Positions 17,719 through 26,730 are shown, numbered from the stretch's first letter. The stretch is DNA of 32,174 nt from a virus (IMGVR_UViG_3300024324_000050:1-32174); one strand, 5' to 3'. Translations and numbers: made by a program. The notes: generated from the letters alone by a model not told the origin.

Positions 17719-18392
17719 ACCAATGGCTCCGCAGGGATCGCTCGCGGTGTTTGATCTTGTTCAAGTTTAAACAGTATCTTCTTGAATTCGAGATCAGCAA
17801 AGCTGTAGACTTCAGGCGCATTCACATACACTGCGTGATAGCTGAGTGCCAAGTAAACGATAGCCATGTGAAACCGTGCTTTAAATAACGGCTCATCCGC
17901 ATCCGAAGCCAATACATGGCGAGTCTGATAATACTCACCCGCAATCACATAGTCGCCATCCGGTATGGGATAGAGAAGAATGTCATTATTAGGCTTACGC
18001 GCTATGTAACTAGGTCTGCCCGTTTGAACCGAGAGATTAGCAAATAAAAAGTTATCTCTAAATTCGTCATAGCTAATATTTAATAAATACTGCTCATCTT
18101 GCTGACCATCTGCCGCTTTGTATGCTCTGAAACTGTCTAAATCATATTCTGCAACATTCGTTAAGTTAATCGCTGTTTCACTATACGCTTGCACACCTGC
18201 CAGAGTATTGAAACTAAAATCAGTTCTCAGGTAGTCCCAGTTATCATGGAGGTTTTGGATTGCTTCATACGCTTGATTCACCCAATCAACCACTAACTTC
18301 ATCTGTCCGACCTGGTTTAGAACCGTTACCGGCCCTGTGCCTGATATTTGTGCTTCCTGTCTAAGTCTAGTAGCTAATTGAAGGTAATTCAT
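17715..18392 (-). CDS. Head-tail adaptor, SU10/gp11-like, 225 aa
   Basis: The protein starts MNYLQLATRLRQEAQISGTGP and continues with VDWVNQAYEAIQNLHDNWDYLRTDFSF, the family pattern of podophage adaptor proteins that ring the portal. Later segments (RKPNNDILLYPIPDGDY, ARFHMAIVYLALSYHAVY) also fit. ATG at 18392 overlaps the stop of the 155-aa gene (TAATG) with only a weak SD, indicating translational coupling. It directly precedes the nozzle gene. Confidence is high for the family and moderate for the precise homologue. Confidence 0.85.
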   Translation of the reverse strand: MNYLQLATRLRQEAQISGTGPVTVLNQVGQMKLVVDWVNQAYEAIQNLHDNWDYLRTDFSFNTLAGVQAYSETAINLTNVAEYDLDSFRAYKAADGQQDEQYLLNISYDEFRDNFLFANLSVQTGRPSYIARKPNNDILLYPIPDGDYVIAGEYYQTRHVLASDADEPLFKARFHMAIVYLALSYHAVYVNAPEVYSFADLEFKKILFKLEQDQTPRAIPAEPLV

Positions 18393-18859
18393 TACGCTTC
18401 AGCCAATACCGAACGCAACCATTGTGTGCCTTTCGCTGTGTCTTTCGTTACAGTAAAGGGATGTCTTAACGAATGCGTGACATTGATTCGAGTTGAGTCA
18501 TTGCCTTGCATGTCTTTGTATTTGATGGTCGTGACGTTGCCGAGCTTTGCTCTTGCTAGTACCTCAAGATACTTACGTCTAATCATCGTAGGAAGCCCAC
18601 GGATTAAGAATTGATTAATCCCATTACAGCCAACTTTAATAAGTTGTTCTGCATCAGCGCTGCCATTATCAATAATCGTCACTTCGACCATTTCTTCAGC
18701 AAACAATAGATTCTTTGTTCTGTGGCTGTCTACCGGCGTATCAATCGTTTCAATTTGATCTTTTAATTCGGACCTGTTTAAGTGGCCCGAGGCAGGTAAA
18801 TCCTTAGTTTGGTTTTGCCCGATCTCTAAATCGTTTGTATCTGTCTTTTTAATAGCCAT
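18392..18859 (-). CDS. Conserved structural-cluster protein, 155 aa, unknown function
   Basis: The acidic N-terminus is followed by FAEEMVEVTIIDNGSADAEQ, GINQFLIRGLPTMIRRKYLEVLARAK, and a C-terminal HPFTVTKDTAKGTQWLRSVL. I recall this C-terminal pattern from an uncharacterised family encoded between capsid and adaptor genes in other podophages. No enzymatic motif is seen. AAGGATAT precedes ATG at 18859. A role in head completion or scaffolding is inferred from position. Confidence 0.7.
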   Translation of the reverse strand: MAIKKTDTNDLEIGQNQTKDLPASGHLNRSELKDQIETIDTPVDSHRTKNLLFAEEMVEVTIIDNGSADAEQLIKVGCNGINQFLIRGLPTMIRRKYLEVLARAKLGNVTTIKYKDMQGNDSTRINVTHSLRHPFTVTKDTAKGTQWLRSVLAEA

Positions 18860-18878
18860 GTTATATCCTTATAAAGAG

Positions 18879-18901
18879 GCCCCACTCGTCCTGAATGGGG
18901 C
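18879..18901 (-). terminator. Hairpin with 9-bp stem between capsid-associated gene and 155-aa gene
   Basis: On the minus strand GCCCCATTC pairs with GAGTGGGGC (one U-G) around a 5-base loop, followed by CTCTTTAT. The stem is strong but the U-run is poor, so partial termination or transcript processing is more likely than a full stop. Confidence 0.55.
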
Positions 18902-18910
18902 TTTTGTAAA

Positions 18911-19267
18911 TTAACCGATTGCTAAAAATGCTACGACTTTAGACGCTTTAACCGCCCCTAATGTTGCATTCTGTAGCACTGAAAAGTCACGCTCTCCAAC
19001 AGTGATACCACCGTTAGTCGTTTCTAAAGTGCGTGTACCGGCTGCTGCTGTTTTAACACAAGTGTTAGCCGCCATTCCTTCGTACCATTCAATCGATACG
19101 CGATCAGTGACGTTCTCAAGCTTCACGTAACGTGGCTTAAAGCCAACATCAAACGTACTTGAATCTGCTGCAACAATAGTGGTTGCATCATAAACGACAT
19201 TACCCACTGATTGGTTAGGGGGAGTCGCACTTGTAATGCTCGCTGTGTAAACTATATTCTCTGCCAT
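18911..19267 (-). CDS. Capsid-associated candidate (decoration/head fibre type), 118 aa
   Basis: The sequence is beta-rich with no helical stretch (VGNVVYDATTIVAADSSTFDVGFKPRYVKLENVTDRVSIEWYEG, then GTRTLETTNGGITVGER). It lies directly after the major capsid gene and its terminator hairpin and has AGAGG before ATG at 19267. Small beta-rich proteins in this position are often decoration proteins. It could instead be a minor virion protein. Confidence 0.65.
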   Translation of the reverse strand: MAENIVYTASITSATPPNQSVGNVVYDATTIVAADSSTFDVGFKPRYVKLENVTDRVSIEWYEGMAANTCVKTAAAGTRTLETTNGGITVGERDFSVLQNATLGAVKASKVVAFLAIG

Positions 19268-19280
19268 GATTAAATCCTCT

Positions 19281-19305
19281 TAAAAATAAGGGGCTATCAA
19301 CCCCT
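19281..19305 (-). terminator. Rho-independent terminator after major capsid gene
   Basis: On the minus strand AGGGG-TTGATAG-CCCCT forms a 5-bp GC stem (extendable by one G-U pair), followed by TATTTTTA. It starts eight bases after the capsid stop. Termination here would give extra short capsid transcripts, as seen after major capsid genes in other phages. Confidence 0.65.
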
Positions 19306-19312
19306 CACTTAA

Positions 19313-20344
19313 TTATGCTAATGAAGCGACTGTTGTTTCTGCTACTGCCATCCAGCCATCGTTTAAGATACCTGCTGTGTAATAGAATTTCGAACCTACA
19401 TAACCACGTTGACCACCAGGATCGGCCGCGTTAGACGTAGGAGGTACAAAGATGGGAGTCATTACTTCCATACCGCGCAATGTCATCTGTGCCGCTGCAT
19501 CTTTAGCCATAAAGATCATTGGGTACACATCAGATAAACTACCCGTTGTACTTAAGTTACCCGTCGACCCAATAGCCGCACCCGCATCAACAATAGGTGG
19601 CAAGTCAGGCGATAGTACAAAGCGAATGTTCTGCCAAGTTCCTAGCTCATGGTCACATAACAACTTGCGTGTACCGTATTCAACAGTAGAAACAAAGTTA
19701 GCTAATGCACGAATATCTGACTCGCAATCGGTATGGCAATAAGCCACGAATGCACGTTCAATCCCCTGGGTCTTAGTATCAGGAGATGAACTCAATACAT
19801 CAGAAACTGGTTTCGCATGACTTGCATTTAGACCCCGAACGATCTTTTGCAATAATGTCACTGTAATACGATCCACTACGGACGCACGACCTGAACCCCC
19901 TGCATAAAAGATGTTAGTACAGGCTTTTAATGCACCGTACAATACCATCTCACGAACTAAGCCCATACGCTCACCCGTCTGCTCTTTCATAGCCGCAGGA
20001 ATGTCATCTTCGTATAAGTCGTACTCAACATCAGTAAAGGCGTACAAACACATGTACTGCTTAATGTTGAATGTTACATCGCGAGCAACAATCGTATCTG
20101 CTGCGGGTGTAACGCCTTCAGTCGTTAAGTGCGCTGCATCATCAATAACGAACTGATTAGGTGCGCCGACCGTACCACCATAAGGAACCCATGAACGAAC
20201 CACTAATGTGTTTGATTTGTTCTTAGGCATTTTTAGCTGACGCATGGAATTACCCAATACTTCAGTTGGAATCGCATGAGCGATAATCTCACCGGCAAGT
20301 ACCGCGGTACGTTGCGCTTGAGTGTTATACTTTTGAATAGCCAT
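19313..20344 (-). CDS. Major capsid protein, N4-gp56 family
   Basis: The 343-aa protein has the N4-gp56 pattern: N-terminal QRTAVLAGEIIAHAIPTEVL, a glycine-turn segment NTLVVRSWVPYGGT, KQYMCLYAFTDVEYDLYEDD, and a C-terminal YVGSKFYYTAGILNDGWMAVAET typical of the HK97-fold end in this family. CAGGATG precedes ATG at 20344. It follows the scaffold by 44 bases and is followed by a terminator. It should form the icosahedral shell. Family membership is well supported by the segments seen and by gene order. Confidence 0.9.
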   Translation of the reverse strand: MAIQKYNTQAQRTAVLAGEIIAHAIPTEVLGNSMRQLKMPKNKSNTLVVRSWVPYGGTVGAPNQFVIDDAAHLTTEGVTPAADTIVARDVTFNIKQYMCLYAFTDVEYDLYEDDIPAAMKEQTGERMGLVREMVLYGALKACTNIFYAGGSGRASVVDRITVTLLQKIVRGLNASHAKPVSDVLSSSPDTKTQGIERAFVAYCHTDCESDIRALANFVSTVEYGTRKLLCDHELGTWQNIRFVLSPDLPPIVDAGAAIGSTGNLSTTGSLSDVYPMIFMAKDAAAQMTLRGMEVMTPIFVPPTSNAADPGGQRGYVGSKFYYTAGILNDGWMAVAETTVASLA

Positions 20345-20388
20345 TGTTTACATCCTGTAATTTTAAATCGGTAAATCCTTTACCTGTT

Positions 20389-21168
20389 TCAGCCTCTTAC
20401 GTTTTTAATCCCCGCAAGATACGCTGCATTAATATCATCTTCAGAAGCCGAATCACCCTGCACTCCTTGTGCCTGGGTTGCTGATTCTAAGCGTCTTTGA
20501 TTGTCTTTTCTCTTGTCTGATTTCTTAGTAGTTTGTGATTTAAACGCATTAATTGCCTTAGAGATATAATTAGCATCCCAACTAGCGTCTAACTCCTGCG
20601 TTACCTCTGGCCTAAGCGATGCTTTCCATTTGCCAAAACCATCAGATCCCACGACATCACGCCAATCTGGATTGCTGTTAGTTAAAAGCTTTTCTTCAAA
20701 CTCCTGCTTTAATCCGAGTATTTCTTCTTCACGAACTACGGATGCTTGCTGGCTATCTTCCTGGTTACGACCTATTTGTAATTCATTTAAGTCATTGGCC
20801 AAGGCTTCAGCTAATTCATCACCTAATTCTTCAGAGACTCGTTTTAAGTGGCCTGCTGTTACTAGCTTTTTCGGTTCAGGGGCGGGTTCATCCTTTGCTC
20901 GTAAGCTTTGAATATCACGCTGAACTTCTCCAAATTTACCGTATAGCTTCTGCGTTGTGCTTTCCATCTGCTTTTCCAGATCGTCCACTCTTGCCGCTTT
21001 TGCAATAAACTCTTGTATCTGTTCAGACGAATAACCTGCGTCCTCTTTCTGCTCTTCAACCTCATCAGCTTCAAATTCCTCTGCGGGTTCTTCACGCACA
21101 TCAGAAAATCCGCTTTCAAACGCATCTTGAACATTTACTACATCACTTTCAACTTCGACTTGATCCAT
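20389..21168 (-). CDS. Scaffolding protein, 259 aa
   Basis: The protein is highly acidic at the N-terminus (DVREEPAEEFEADEVEEQKED), with a central coiled coil (about residues 55-100: IAKAARVDDLEKQMESTTQKLYG) and a basic C-terminal helix region (FKSQTTKKSDKRKDNQRR) likely to bind capsid subunits. It lies immediately before the major capsid gene. GGAGCAG precedes ATG at 21168. No protease motif is present. Composition and position are both classical for a head scaffold. Confidence 0.85.
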   Translation of the reverse strand: MDQVEVESDVVNVQDAFESGFSDVREEPAEEFEADEVEEQKEDAGYSSEQIQEFIAKAARVDDLEKQMESTTQKLYGKFGEVQRDIQSLRAKDEPAPEPKKLVTAGHLKRVSEELGDELAEALANDLNELQIGRNQEDSQQASVVREEEILGLKQEFEEKLLTNSNPDWRDVVGSDGFGKWKASLRPEVTQELDASWDANYISKAINAFKSQTTKKSDKRKDNQRRLESATQAQGVQGDSASEDDINAAYLAGIKNVRG

Positions 21169-21205
21169 CTTTACTGCTCCATATTAGTGGGCGTGAGCCG
21201 ACTAT

Positions 21206-21409
21206 TTAACGTCCAGGGGCTTCATGCGCCTGATTTGTATCTAATACTAATAGATTCTTTATTTCTTTAATCTGTCCTCTGATTAAAGCGGTGTCAATTT
21301 CATCTTGCGGCTTATCGTTCCTTGATCTAAGGACTTCAAGCCTTTCTTGCAAATGGCCTCTAATCGATTGCCATAAGTGCGATTCTCTTTCGTGCGGCTC
21401 TATTCTCAT
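21206..21409 (-). CDS. Small helical protein following portal, 67 aa
   Basis: The protein is a helical hairpin-like sequence: SHLWQSIRGHLQERLEVLRSRND, then TALIRGQIKEIKNLLVL. I recall similar short proteins, with a conserved RG-x-I, encoded next to portal genes in many phages, without assigned function. The ATG overlaps the portal stop (ATGA), so it is translationally coupled. Confidence 0.75.
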   Translation of the reverse strand: MRIEPHERESHLWQSIRGHLQERLEVLRSRNDKPQDEIDTALIRGQIKEIKNLLVLDTNQAHEAPGR

Positions 21410-23640
21410 TGCTCAAACGCCCGACCGTTAGCAGCTCTGCCTACCGGCTCCATGTTCGTTCGTGCGACTTGAGGTGCGCCATCCTTAGCTAACGACAAGT
21501 CTTTCTGAGTATTGAGTCTGAGCGAGGTCTGAGCTAACTCTGCCTTGATCTTATCGATACTCATGTTTTGAGCTTGCGATAACTCCATAATCTTAATTTC
21601 TCTATCCATCGACTTAAGCTGTAGCTCAAGCTGTCTATCTTCATTTGCTTGCTGCATCTTGAATTGATGCTCAGTCTGTGACATCTGCTGTTTAAGCTGT
21701 AACTCAGACATATCGCTCGACTGATTAAGTTTCGCTTTCTCCATTTCTGTCTGCTGACGAACCTTAGCTACTTCAATATTACCGGCAACTCTAGGGTCTT
21801 GTGGTGGATTTTCTTGTGCCGCTGCCTGCATTTCCTGCATCTCTTCTTCAGAGTATTGAAAGCGTTTAGCATCCAACTTCTGTGAAGCGAACATTTCTTT
21901 AATCCATTTCTGCGGGTTAATTCCGAACGCTGGGTTCTGAACCATTGCACCCATCTGCTGAATCGCTAGGTTCTGTGCGTCACGCTCAAATAAAGCGGTA
22001 GAGCCACGAGCCACAATTTGAAAGTCGCCTTTTGCTTCTTCATCATCTGAATAGATTAATAGCCATTCGTAATATCTTTGGATATGCGGTCTAGTCACAC
22101 TGTCATCAAAAGTACGTGCGATGTTACGACGAATCGTTGACGCATTGTTCTGCATCATCGTCATCCCACCCACTGTATCGGGTGCAGCTCCTGCTTGCCC
22201 TTGCAGCAACATAGGTAATCCGGTGACATCTTCAGCCATCTTCAGTGCGAATTGGATGATCGCCATCAGCTCATTACTAATAATCGGGATAATCACACTG
22301 GATACCGCTTGCTGTGCATTAAGTACAGAATCGGGACGTAAACGCATCACTGCGCCACGATTTAGATTAATCTGACCTCCGCCCTCCATTTCAATGTCAT
22401 TAGATAGCACTGTTATCGGACTTCCGCCCTTTCCTGCGTTATCCATCAGATTGCGTGTGCCAGCGTTAATAATTCTTTGTGCGGCTCTAATCTGTCTCAC
22501 TACACCGATACCCGTCCAGGTATCTGCCATTTGCTGCCAGGTCATGACATCGTAAGGGAACTCACCGCTATCTAACGGATTAAGTCCTGCTTTAATCACT
22601 CGCTCATTAACCATTGTGATCGTCACGGATATAGCCCCGCCTTCATCACAATGACAGCCTGCTGCTTTTATATCGTCACTGTCTGCTTCGCCAGTAAAAT
22701 ACCAAATCTCAAAGCGCTCATCATCTTGTGTGAACGTATTAGAATCATCGGCGTATTTCTTCTGTGGTCCTTCTGCCAAGATAAGATCAATCTGACCTTC
22801 AATATATAAAGCCTCATCATCAATATTCTTTGTGCCTTTTAATTCTCTAAGCTTCTTTGCTGTCACATAATCCTTTTCCCAGACATACGAGCCGTCATGA
22901 AGAGACTCACCACAATCAGGGTCAGGGTATAGGTTTCTAGGGTCAATGCGTTTAGATTCGGGCTTAGTTTCCTGTAGCACTTCGATATTAACTTCACCCG
23001 ACTCTTCGTCACGTGTAATCTTCTTAGACTTACGCTTAACAGGGAGTGGGCCTTTCAGTACGCCACAACCGATCTTAGCGGCATCACGAATGACTTTTCT
23101 TACTTCGCCATTCCAGTCGGCTTCGAGCAGCCAATCTTCGATTTGAGTATTCGCTTTAGCTGCTGATTCCCTGGCTTCTTCAATCATTGCCAGGGCAATA
23201 TCTTTGACCGGAGTTTCTTGCCCGTTCACCAGGACAGTTTCTTCCGACTTCTTAGAATCAGCGATTATGCTGGGAATGGGCGTTTCTTGGATTTCAAACG
23301 GGGATTCTGAACTCGGCAGAAGCATGTCAGACATACTCGCTGCTGCAATATCCGTATAAGTGCGCGTGATATTCAGAAAGATATTACTACCCTTTGATTT
23401 CTTGCGTCGACGAGTAGTGAATTGCTCATCAGTGATCTTTAAATCTTCGCGATTAGCGTCATCAATTCCTTGATAGAACTCTTCATCCTCAGTCCAGATG
23501 GCTTCTATACCGGTAGACTTGCGATGGTTCACTGCTTTATCACGCTTCTTAGCTAGAGATACGCCTAACGCATTAATTCGCGCTGTTCTTTCAAACTCGG
23601 TCGCATCCTCTTTTTCAGTATCTTTTTGTGCTAAATCCAT
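21406..23640 (-). CDS. Portal protein, 744 aa
   Basis: The portal core is visible in WNGEVRKVIRDAAKIGCGVLKG, the ITRTYTDIAAASMSDMLLP helix, and the segment DTVGGMTMMQNNASTIRRNIARTFDDSVTRPHI, common to podophage portals. The last about 130 residues are Gln/Glu/Met-rich coiled coil (EMEKAKLNQSSDMSELQLKQ), consistent with a long helical barrel. AGGAG lies ten bases before ATG at 23640. It forms the twelve-subunit DNA channel at the head vertex, and the order TerL-portal-scaffold-capsid is canonical. At 744 aa it is large, with the extra length in the C-terminal helices. Confidence 0.9.
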   Translation of the reverse strand: MDLAQKDTEKEDATEFERTARINALGVSLAKKRDKAVNHRKSTGIEAIWTEDEEFYQGIDDANREDLKITDEQFTTRRRKKSKGSNIFLNITRTYTDIAAASMSDMLLPSSESPFEIQETPIPSIIADSKKSEETVLVNGQETPVKDIALAMIEEARESAAKANTQIEDWLLEADWNGEVRKVIRDAAKIGCGVLKGPLPVKRKSKKITRDEESGEVNIEVLQETKPESKRIDPRNLYPDPDCGESLHDGSYVWEKDYVTAKKLRELKGTKNIDDEALYIEGQIDLILAEGPQKKYADDSNTFTQDDERFEIWYFTGEADSDDIKAAGCHCDEGGAISVTITMVNERVIKAGLNPLDSGEFPYDVMTWQQMADTWTGIGVVRQIRAAQRIINAGTRNLMDNAGKGGSPITVLSNDIEMEGGGQINLNRGAVMRLRPDSVLNAQQAVSSVIIPIISNELMAIIQFALKMAEDVTGLPMLLQGQAGAAPDTVGGMTMMQNNASTIRRNIARTFDDSVTRPHIQRYYEWLLIYSDDEEAKGDFQIVARGSTALFERDAQNLAIQQMGAMVQNPAFGINPQKWIKEMFASQKLDAKRFQYSEEEMQEMQAAAQENPPQDPRVAGNIEVAKVRQQTEMEKAKLNQSSDMSELQLKQQMSQTEHQFKMQQANEDRQLELQLKSMDREIKIMELSQAQNMSIDKIKAELAQTSLRLNTQKDLSLAKDGAPQVARTNMEPVGRAANGRAFEQ

Positions 23641-23660
23641 TAGCTATCGGCTCCTTGCCT

Positions 23661-25094
23661 TTAATATCCTGCACCTTCATCATAACTAAACGTCTCGATA
23701 GGCGGACGATAATTATCAAAAGCTGGTTTATTTGCGAAGCAATAAACGAGTGCATCGGAAATATTGGGAGATTGAAACCCACGGGACTTCATGTCCTGCT
23801 TACTTTCTATCTGGATAATACTATTGTTTGTACGTTTTCTCTGTAATTTTATTAATTCAGTCTTTAATTGTGAAAGCCCTTTCAAATCGGAGCTTAAACT
23901 AATCATTTTATCTGGGTCCGTATAAATTCCGTTCTCAACAGCATTATACGTTGCTTCAAATCTGTCTCTCAGTAGCCACCAATACTGCGCCCTCTTGTTC
24001 TTAAAGACGTTCTTATAGGTCGCATCCATATATTTAGTGTGCGGATAATCAACGCTTGATCCACCACGGTACGGCTCTACTGATATATTCTTGCCTTCGA
24101 GTCTTTGCTCTAGCCCCACTTTCACGCCAGCACCTAAGCCATCTGCATCATAAACAATTGTGTCGCAGCGCTTCTCATGTGCCGTATCAAATGCGATATT
24201 AATTGCATCCGGTAGCTCTCCGTGTGTCCACTCCTCTGCATGAGTAATGACTGAGCCATGCCGAATACACAGTGCTTTGGCATCTTTACCGCTGTCTGCT
24301 GGATCGAAACCTAAACACTTAACGCCAACTGCTTGAAATGGTATCTTTACATGTGCATCAATCGCAGCTTCAACCCATTCTGGCTGAATGATTGAATCGT
24401 CATAGTCCGCGAAACACTCACCCCCATAGATATGTAGCCATCGCTTAAAGTTATCCTTCTTCATCTTCGCCGAAGAATCAATTAACTCCTGCGGTGCAAA
24501 GGGATTATCCTCTAGCCCTACTTTGACGACATACACATCCTCATCTTCGTAGAAACCGTCCTGTTGTATCTCATTCAGATAAGGCTTAACGTAATCATCA
24601 TAGACCGCCCCGTTTTCATCATCGGGGTTAAAGCTCATCCAGATTTCACTGCCAGGCTTACGAAAAGTAGGTATCAGCGTCTCTAAACTCTTAGAAGTCA
24701 CTGTCTCCGCTTCTTCCACCCAGGCTATGTCAAAATCATACTTAGACTTTAATGAAGCAATATTGCGTGATAGCTGACCGTAACGGATGATACTGTCGTT
24801 AATGGTACAGTCGATAGAGTTTGCTTTGACATTATAAAGTGACGCTAAGCCCAGCTTATCAATCTCACCGCTAAACGCCGAGTGAACTGAGTCCTCAATC
24901 GAGTTCATAAACTCACGCAAGCACAGAATACGCATAGCGCGATTGCTTGACATCGTAAGAATGGCACGAACAATCGAAATGGTTTTTGCACCACCACGAC
25001 CGCCATACATTACCTTGATGCGTTTCGGTTTAAATAGAAATTGAAATTTTGCTGCTATCTCAAGGTTCGGTACTATCTCTTTGTACAAGCTCAA
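23661..25094 (-). CDS. terL: Terminase large subunit, PBSX-type (Terminase_3)
   Basis: ATPase motifs: Walker A GGRGGAKT at residues 31-38, Walker B DIAWVEEAE at 122-130, and the coupling motif SFNP at 154-157. RNase H-like nuclease acidic residues: D264 in GFDPADSGKDAK, D316/D318 in VYDADGLGAG, and D447 in NISDALVY. At 477 aa it is full length. The start is TTG at 25094 with AGGG close upstream; I found no in-frame ATG or GTG between the previous stop and Walker A. It overlaps the 72-aa gene by 35 bases. The enzyme translocates DNA into the prohead and cuts it. Confidence 0.95.
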   Translation of the reverse strand: MSLYKEIVPNLEIAAKFQFLFKPKRIKVMYGGRGGAKTISIVRAILTMSSNRAMRILCLREFMNSIEDSVHSAFSGEIDKLGLASLYNVKANSIDCTINDSIIRYGQLSRNIASLKSKYDFDIAWVEEAETVTSKSLETLIPTFRKPGSEIWMSFNPDDENGAVYDDYVKPYLNEIQQDGFYEDEDVYVVKVGLEDNPFAPQELIDSSAKMKKDNFKRWLHIYGGECFADYDDSIIQPEWVEAAIDAHVKIPFQAVGVKCLGFDPADSGKDAKALCIRHGSVITHAEEWTHGELPDAINIAFDTAHEKRCDTIVYDADGLGAGVKVGLEQRLEGKNISVEPYRGGSSVDYPHTKYMDATYKNVFKNKRAQYWWLLRDRFEATYNAVENGIYTDPDKMISLSSDLKGLSQLKTELIKLQRKRTNNSIIQIESKQDMKSRGFQSPNISDALVYCFANKPAFDNYRPPIETFSYDEGAGY

Positions 25095-25278
25095 CGTCCC
25101 TGTTGATAATAACCATCTTCGCTAAGTCAGCGTAAATATCTTCGCGCTTGATCTCGCCTGAATCGACCTGATCTTTGAACGCATAAACTCCTGTCTCACT
25201 GCCAGCACTAAAGAAGTAGGCTGCCTGCCCATCTGCTAGAACCCCAGCTTGCTCAGTAATATCAATACCATTTATCAA
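25060..25278 (-). CDS. Small hypothetical protein between TerS and TerL, 72 aa
   Basis: The start is TTG at 25278, overlapping the stop of the 87-aa gene (TTGA), with AGGG about nine bases upstream. The protein is acidic and compact (EQAGVLADGQAAYFFSAGSETGVYAF). No recognised domain. Coupling to both neighbours argues that it is real. Confidence 0.6.
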   Translation of the reverse strand: MINGIDITEQAGVLADGQAAYFFSAGSETGVYAFKDQVDSGEIKREDIYADLAKMVIINRDVELVQRDSTEP

Positions 25279-25538
25279 TAGGATTTTCCCTGTTCTATGC
25301 CGGCATCAGCCGACTGATTAAATAACTTATTCAAGCTTTCTGGACTATCAGTCTCGGGTGCGAACTTAGTCTTAATGTTATCTAAAACCTCATCGATACT
25401 TGTCAGTTGAACCGGGTCCGCTCCCATACCGCTGACAATAAAGCCCTCAGCAGTTTTGGTAATAGTGATGCTATTACTATGCTCTTGCGCTTCTTCTGCG
25501 GGTGATTCCTGTTGCATTGGTGAAAATTGCTCGTCCAT
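25275..25538 (-). CDS. Hypothetical protein in terminase cluster, 87 aa
   Basis: The protein is acidic, with a Gln/Glu/Ser-rich N-terminus and a short beta segment (NSITITKTAEGFIVSGMGADP) before a helix (SIDEVLDNIKTKF). GGATTAAGAAGG lies before ATG at 25538. Family not recognised. Confidence 0.65.
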   Translation of the reverse strand: MDEQFSPMQQESPAEEAQEHSNSITITKTAEGFIVSGMGADPVQLTSIDEVLDNIKTKFAPETDSPESLNKLFNQSADAGIEQGKSY

Positions 25539-25571
25539 CCTTCTTAATCCTTTTAGTTAGCTGATAAAACT

Positions 25572-25979
25572 CTACTCATCTACACCGACAAAAGTCACTG
25601 TCAGTCCAGTCGGCATTAGGCTTTCGCCATCCTTGCCTGTAATTTCTTTGCGCTCAAGTCCGATTCCGTGCAACTTAGCCTTGCCCATTGTTGCTGCAAT
25701 CATTGCTTGTGCCGCCTCTTGATCTGTCGCCATAACCCTTGCTTCTTCAAGCTCTTTAGTGAGTGAATCCACTGTCACAGCATTCCTTTCTGCGCTAATA
25801 GCCCTTAGTTCATCTAGCCTTGCCGTTATCTTGCCGTTTTCCATTAGCTCTTTAGCTTTGCGATTAACGGTTGTACTCTTCATTTTTTCATAATCATACG
25901 CATGACGATAAGCTTCAGAAGCATTGCCGCACTCTATGTATTTATTTACAAATGACTCTTGCTTTACAGTTAACGACAT
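25572..25979 (-). CDS. terS: Terminase small subunit (Terminase_2 type)
   Basis: The N-terminal helix-turn-helix LTVKQESFVNKYIECGNASEAYRHAY follows the Terminase_2 pattern: Q-x-x-F-V, then N-A-S-x-A-Y. It is followed by VNRKAKELMENGKITARLDEL and a coiled-coil oligomerisation helix near residues 70-95. At 135 aa it is typical in size. The SD is weak, and the start lies six bases past the stop of the membrane/coiled-coil gene. It recognises viral DNA for packaging with TerL. Confidence 0.85.
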   Translation of the reverse strand: MSLTVKQESFVNKYIECGNASEAYRHAYDYEKMKSTTVNRKAKELMENGKITARLDELRAISAERNAVTVDSLTKELEEARVMATDQEAAQAMIAATMGKAKLHGIGLERKEITGKDGESLMPTGLTVTFVGVDE

Positions 25980-25985
25980 TCTTTA

Positions 25986-26282
25986 CTAACTAGTATGATT
26001 AGCATTACACGCAGTAATCGATTGCTTACCTTCCATCTTCGATTCTATTCTGTCTAATTGCTTGATTAATCGGCTCATCGCTTCGCCGAAGTCATGTTTA
26101 GTCACGTAGTTCTCGCGCGTGTGCTGTAGTTCTTTGTCCATATCATCAAGCTTTAAGGATAAATCTTTGATCTTTTCATCAGTCGACTTCTTATGCTCGT
26201 TAATTATTCTTGCGCTGAGTGCTGTTATTGCACCCAATACAGTCAGTGCGATAGCGACCAAGGTCGGTTCGGTCAGTGTCAT
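25986..26282 (-). CDS. Membrane-anchored coiled-coil protein, 98 aa (possible lysis accessory)
   Basis: One N-terminal transmembrane segment (LVAIALTVLGAITALSARII) is followed by a coiled coil to the C-terminus (STDEKIKDLSLKLDDMDKEL; SRLIKQLDRIESKMEG). I prefer ATG at 26282 (GGAAG eight bases upstream, one base after the holin stop) over ATG at 26297, which has no clear SD. The topology is like an inner-membrane spanin or a small phage membrane protein of the type found beside holins. No partner lipoprotein is seen nearby, so the spanin call is tentative. Confidence 0.7.
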   Translation of the reverse strand: MTLTEPTLVAIALTVLGAITALSARIINEHKKSTDEKIKDLSLKLDDMDKELQHTRENYVTKHDFGEAMSRLIKQLDRIESKMEGKQSITACNANHTS

Positions 26283-26283
26283 T

Positions 26284-26730
26284 TTATTTGCTTCCATTTA
26301 TTGACGTACGCTCTATATATGATTTTAGGAGTCCTCGTAGACCATAGATCACTACGACCATTCCGATTACGATAGCGATATACCACTCCGGCATTGATTC
26401 TATTGCTATAAAACCATCTTTGATTGTCTGCTGATAGCCTGGTACAAAGGCCAGGATGACTGGTAATATGAAAACAATTAGAATGAATTCATCTTTCCAG
26501 CTATTTTGCATGTTTTTCTGTGATTGCTTATCCAGGTCATAGTCTTGTGCTTGACCTGTTTTTGCCAGTTCAATCGAAGCATTAGCCCTGGCAACATTAG
26601 CTTCATGCTCAAGCTTATCTATCTCGAAATTTTGTTTCGCCTTGATCGTCTTTCGCTTTTGCCATTCATTGACGGGTGTCATGACGGCACCCACTAATCC
26701 GCTCACTGCGCTTGCTATTAAAGTCCACAT
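26284..26730 (-). CDS. Holin of 3-TM type, 148 aa
   Basis: The layout matches the 3-TM holin family described from gene-transfer agents: N-terminal hydrophobic helix MWTLIASAVSGLVGAVMTPV, a charged coiled middle (KAKQNFEIDKLEHEANVARA), the SWKDEF motif, then two strong TM helices (ILIVFILPVILAFVPGY; WYIAIVIGMVVVIYGLRGLL). I chose ATG at 26730 because the longer frame to 26787 runs through a terminator hairpin and U-run. It is the first gene of the late operon and should permeabilise the inner membrane for lysozyme release. Confidence 0.75.
   Translation of the reverse strand: MWTLIASAVSGLVGAVMTPVNEWQKRKTIKAKQNFEIDKLEHEANVARANASIELAKTGQAQDYDLDKQSQKNMQNSWKDEFILIVFILPVILAFVPGYQQTIKDGFIAIESMPEWYIAIVIGMVVVIYGLRGLLKSYIERTSINGSK

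Noticed and set aside
25981-25997. TTACTAACTAGTAT inverted repeat as a fourth operator
   Set aside because: The half-site spacing is two bases instead of one, one arm is imperfect, and it lies at the end of a coding region beside the TerS start.
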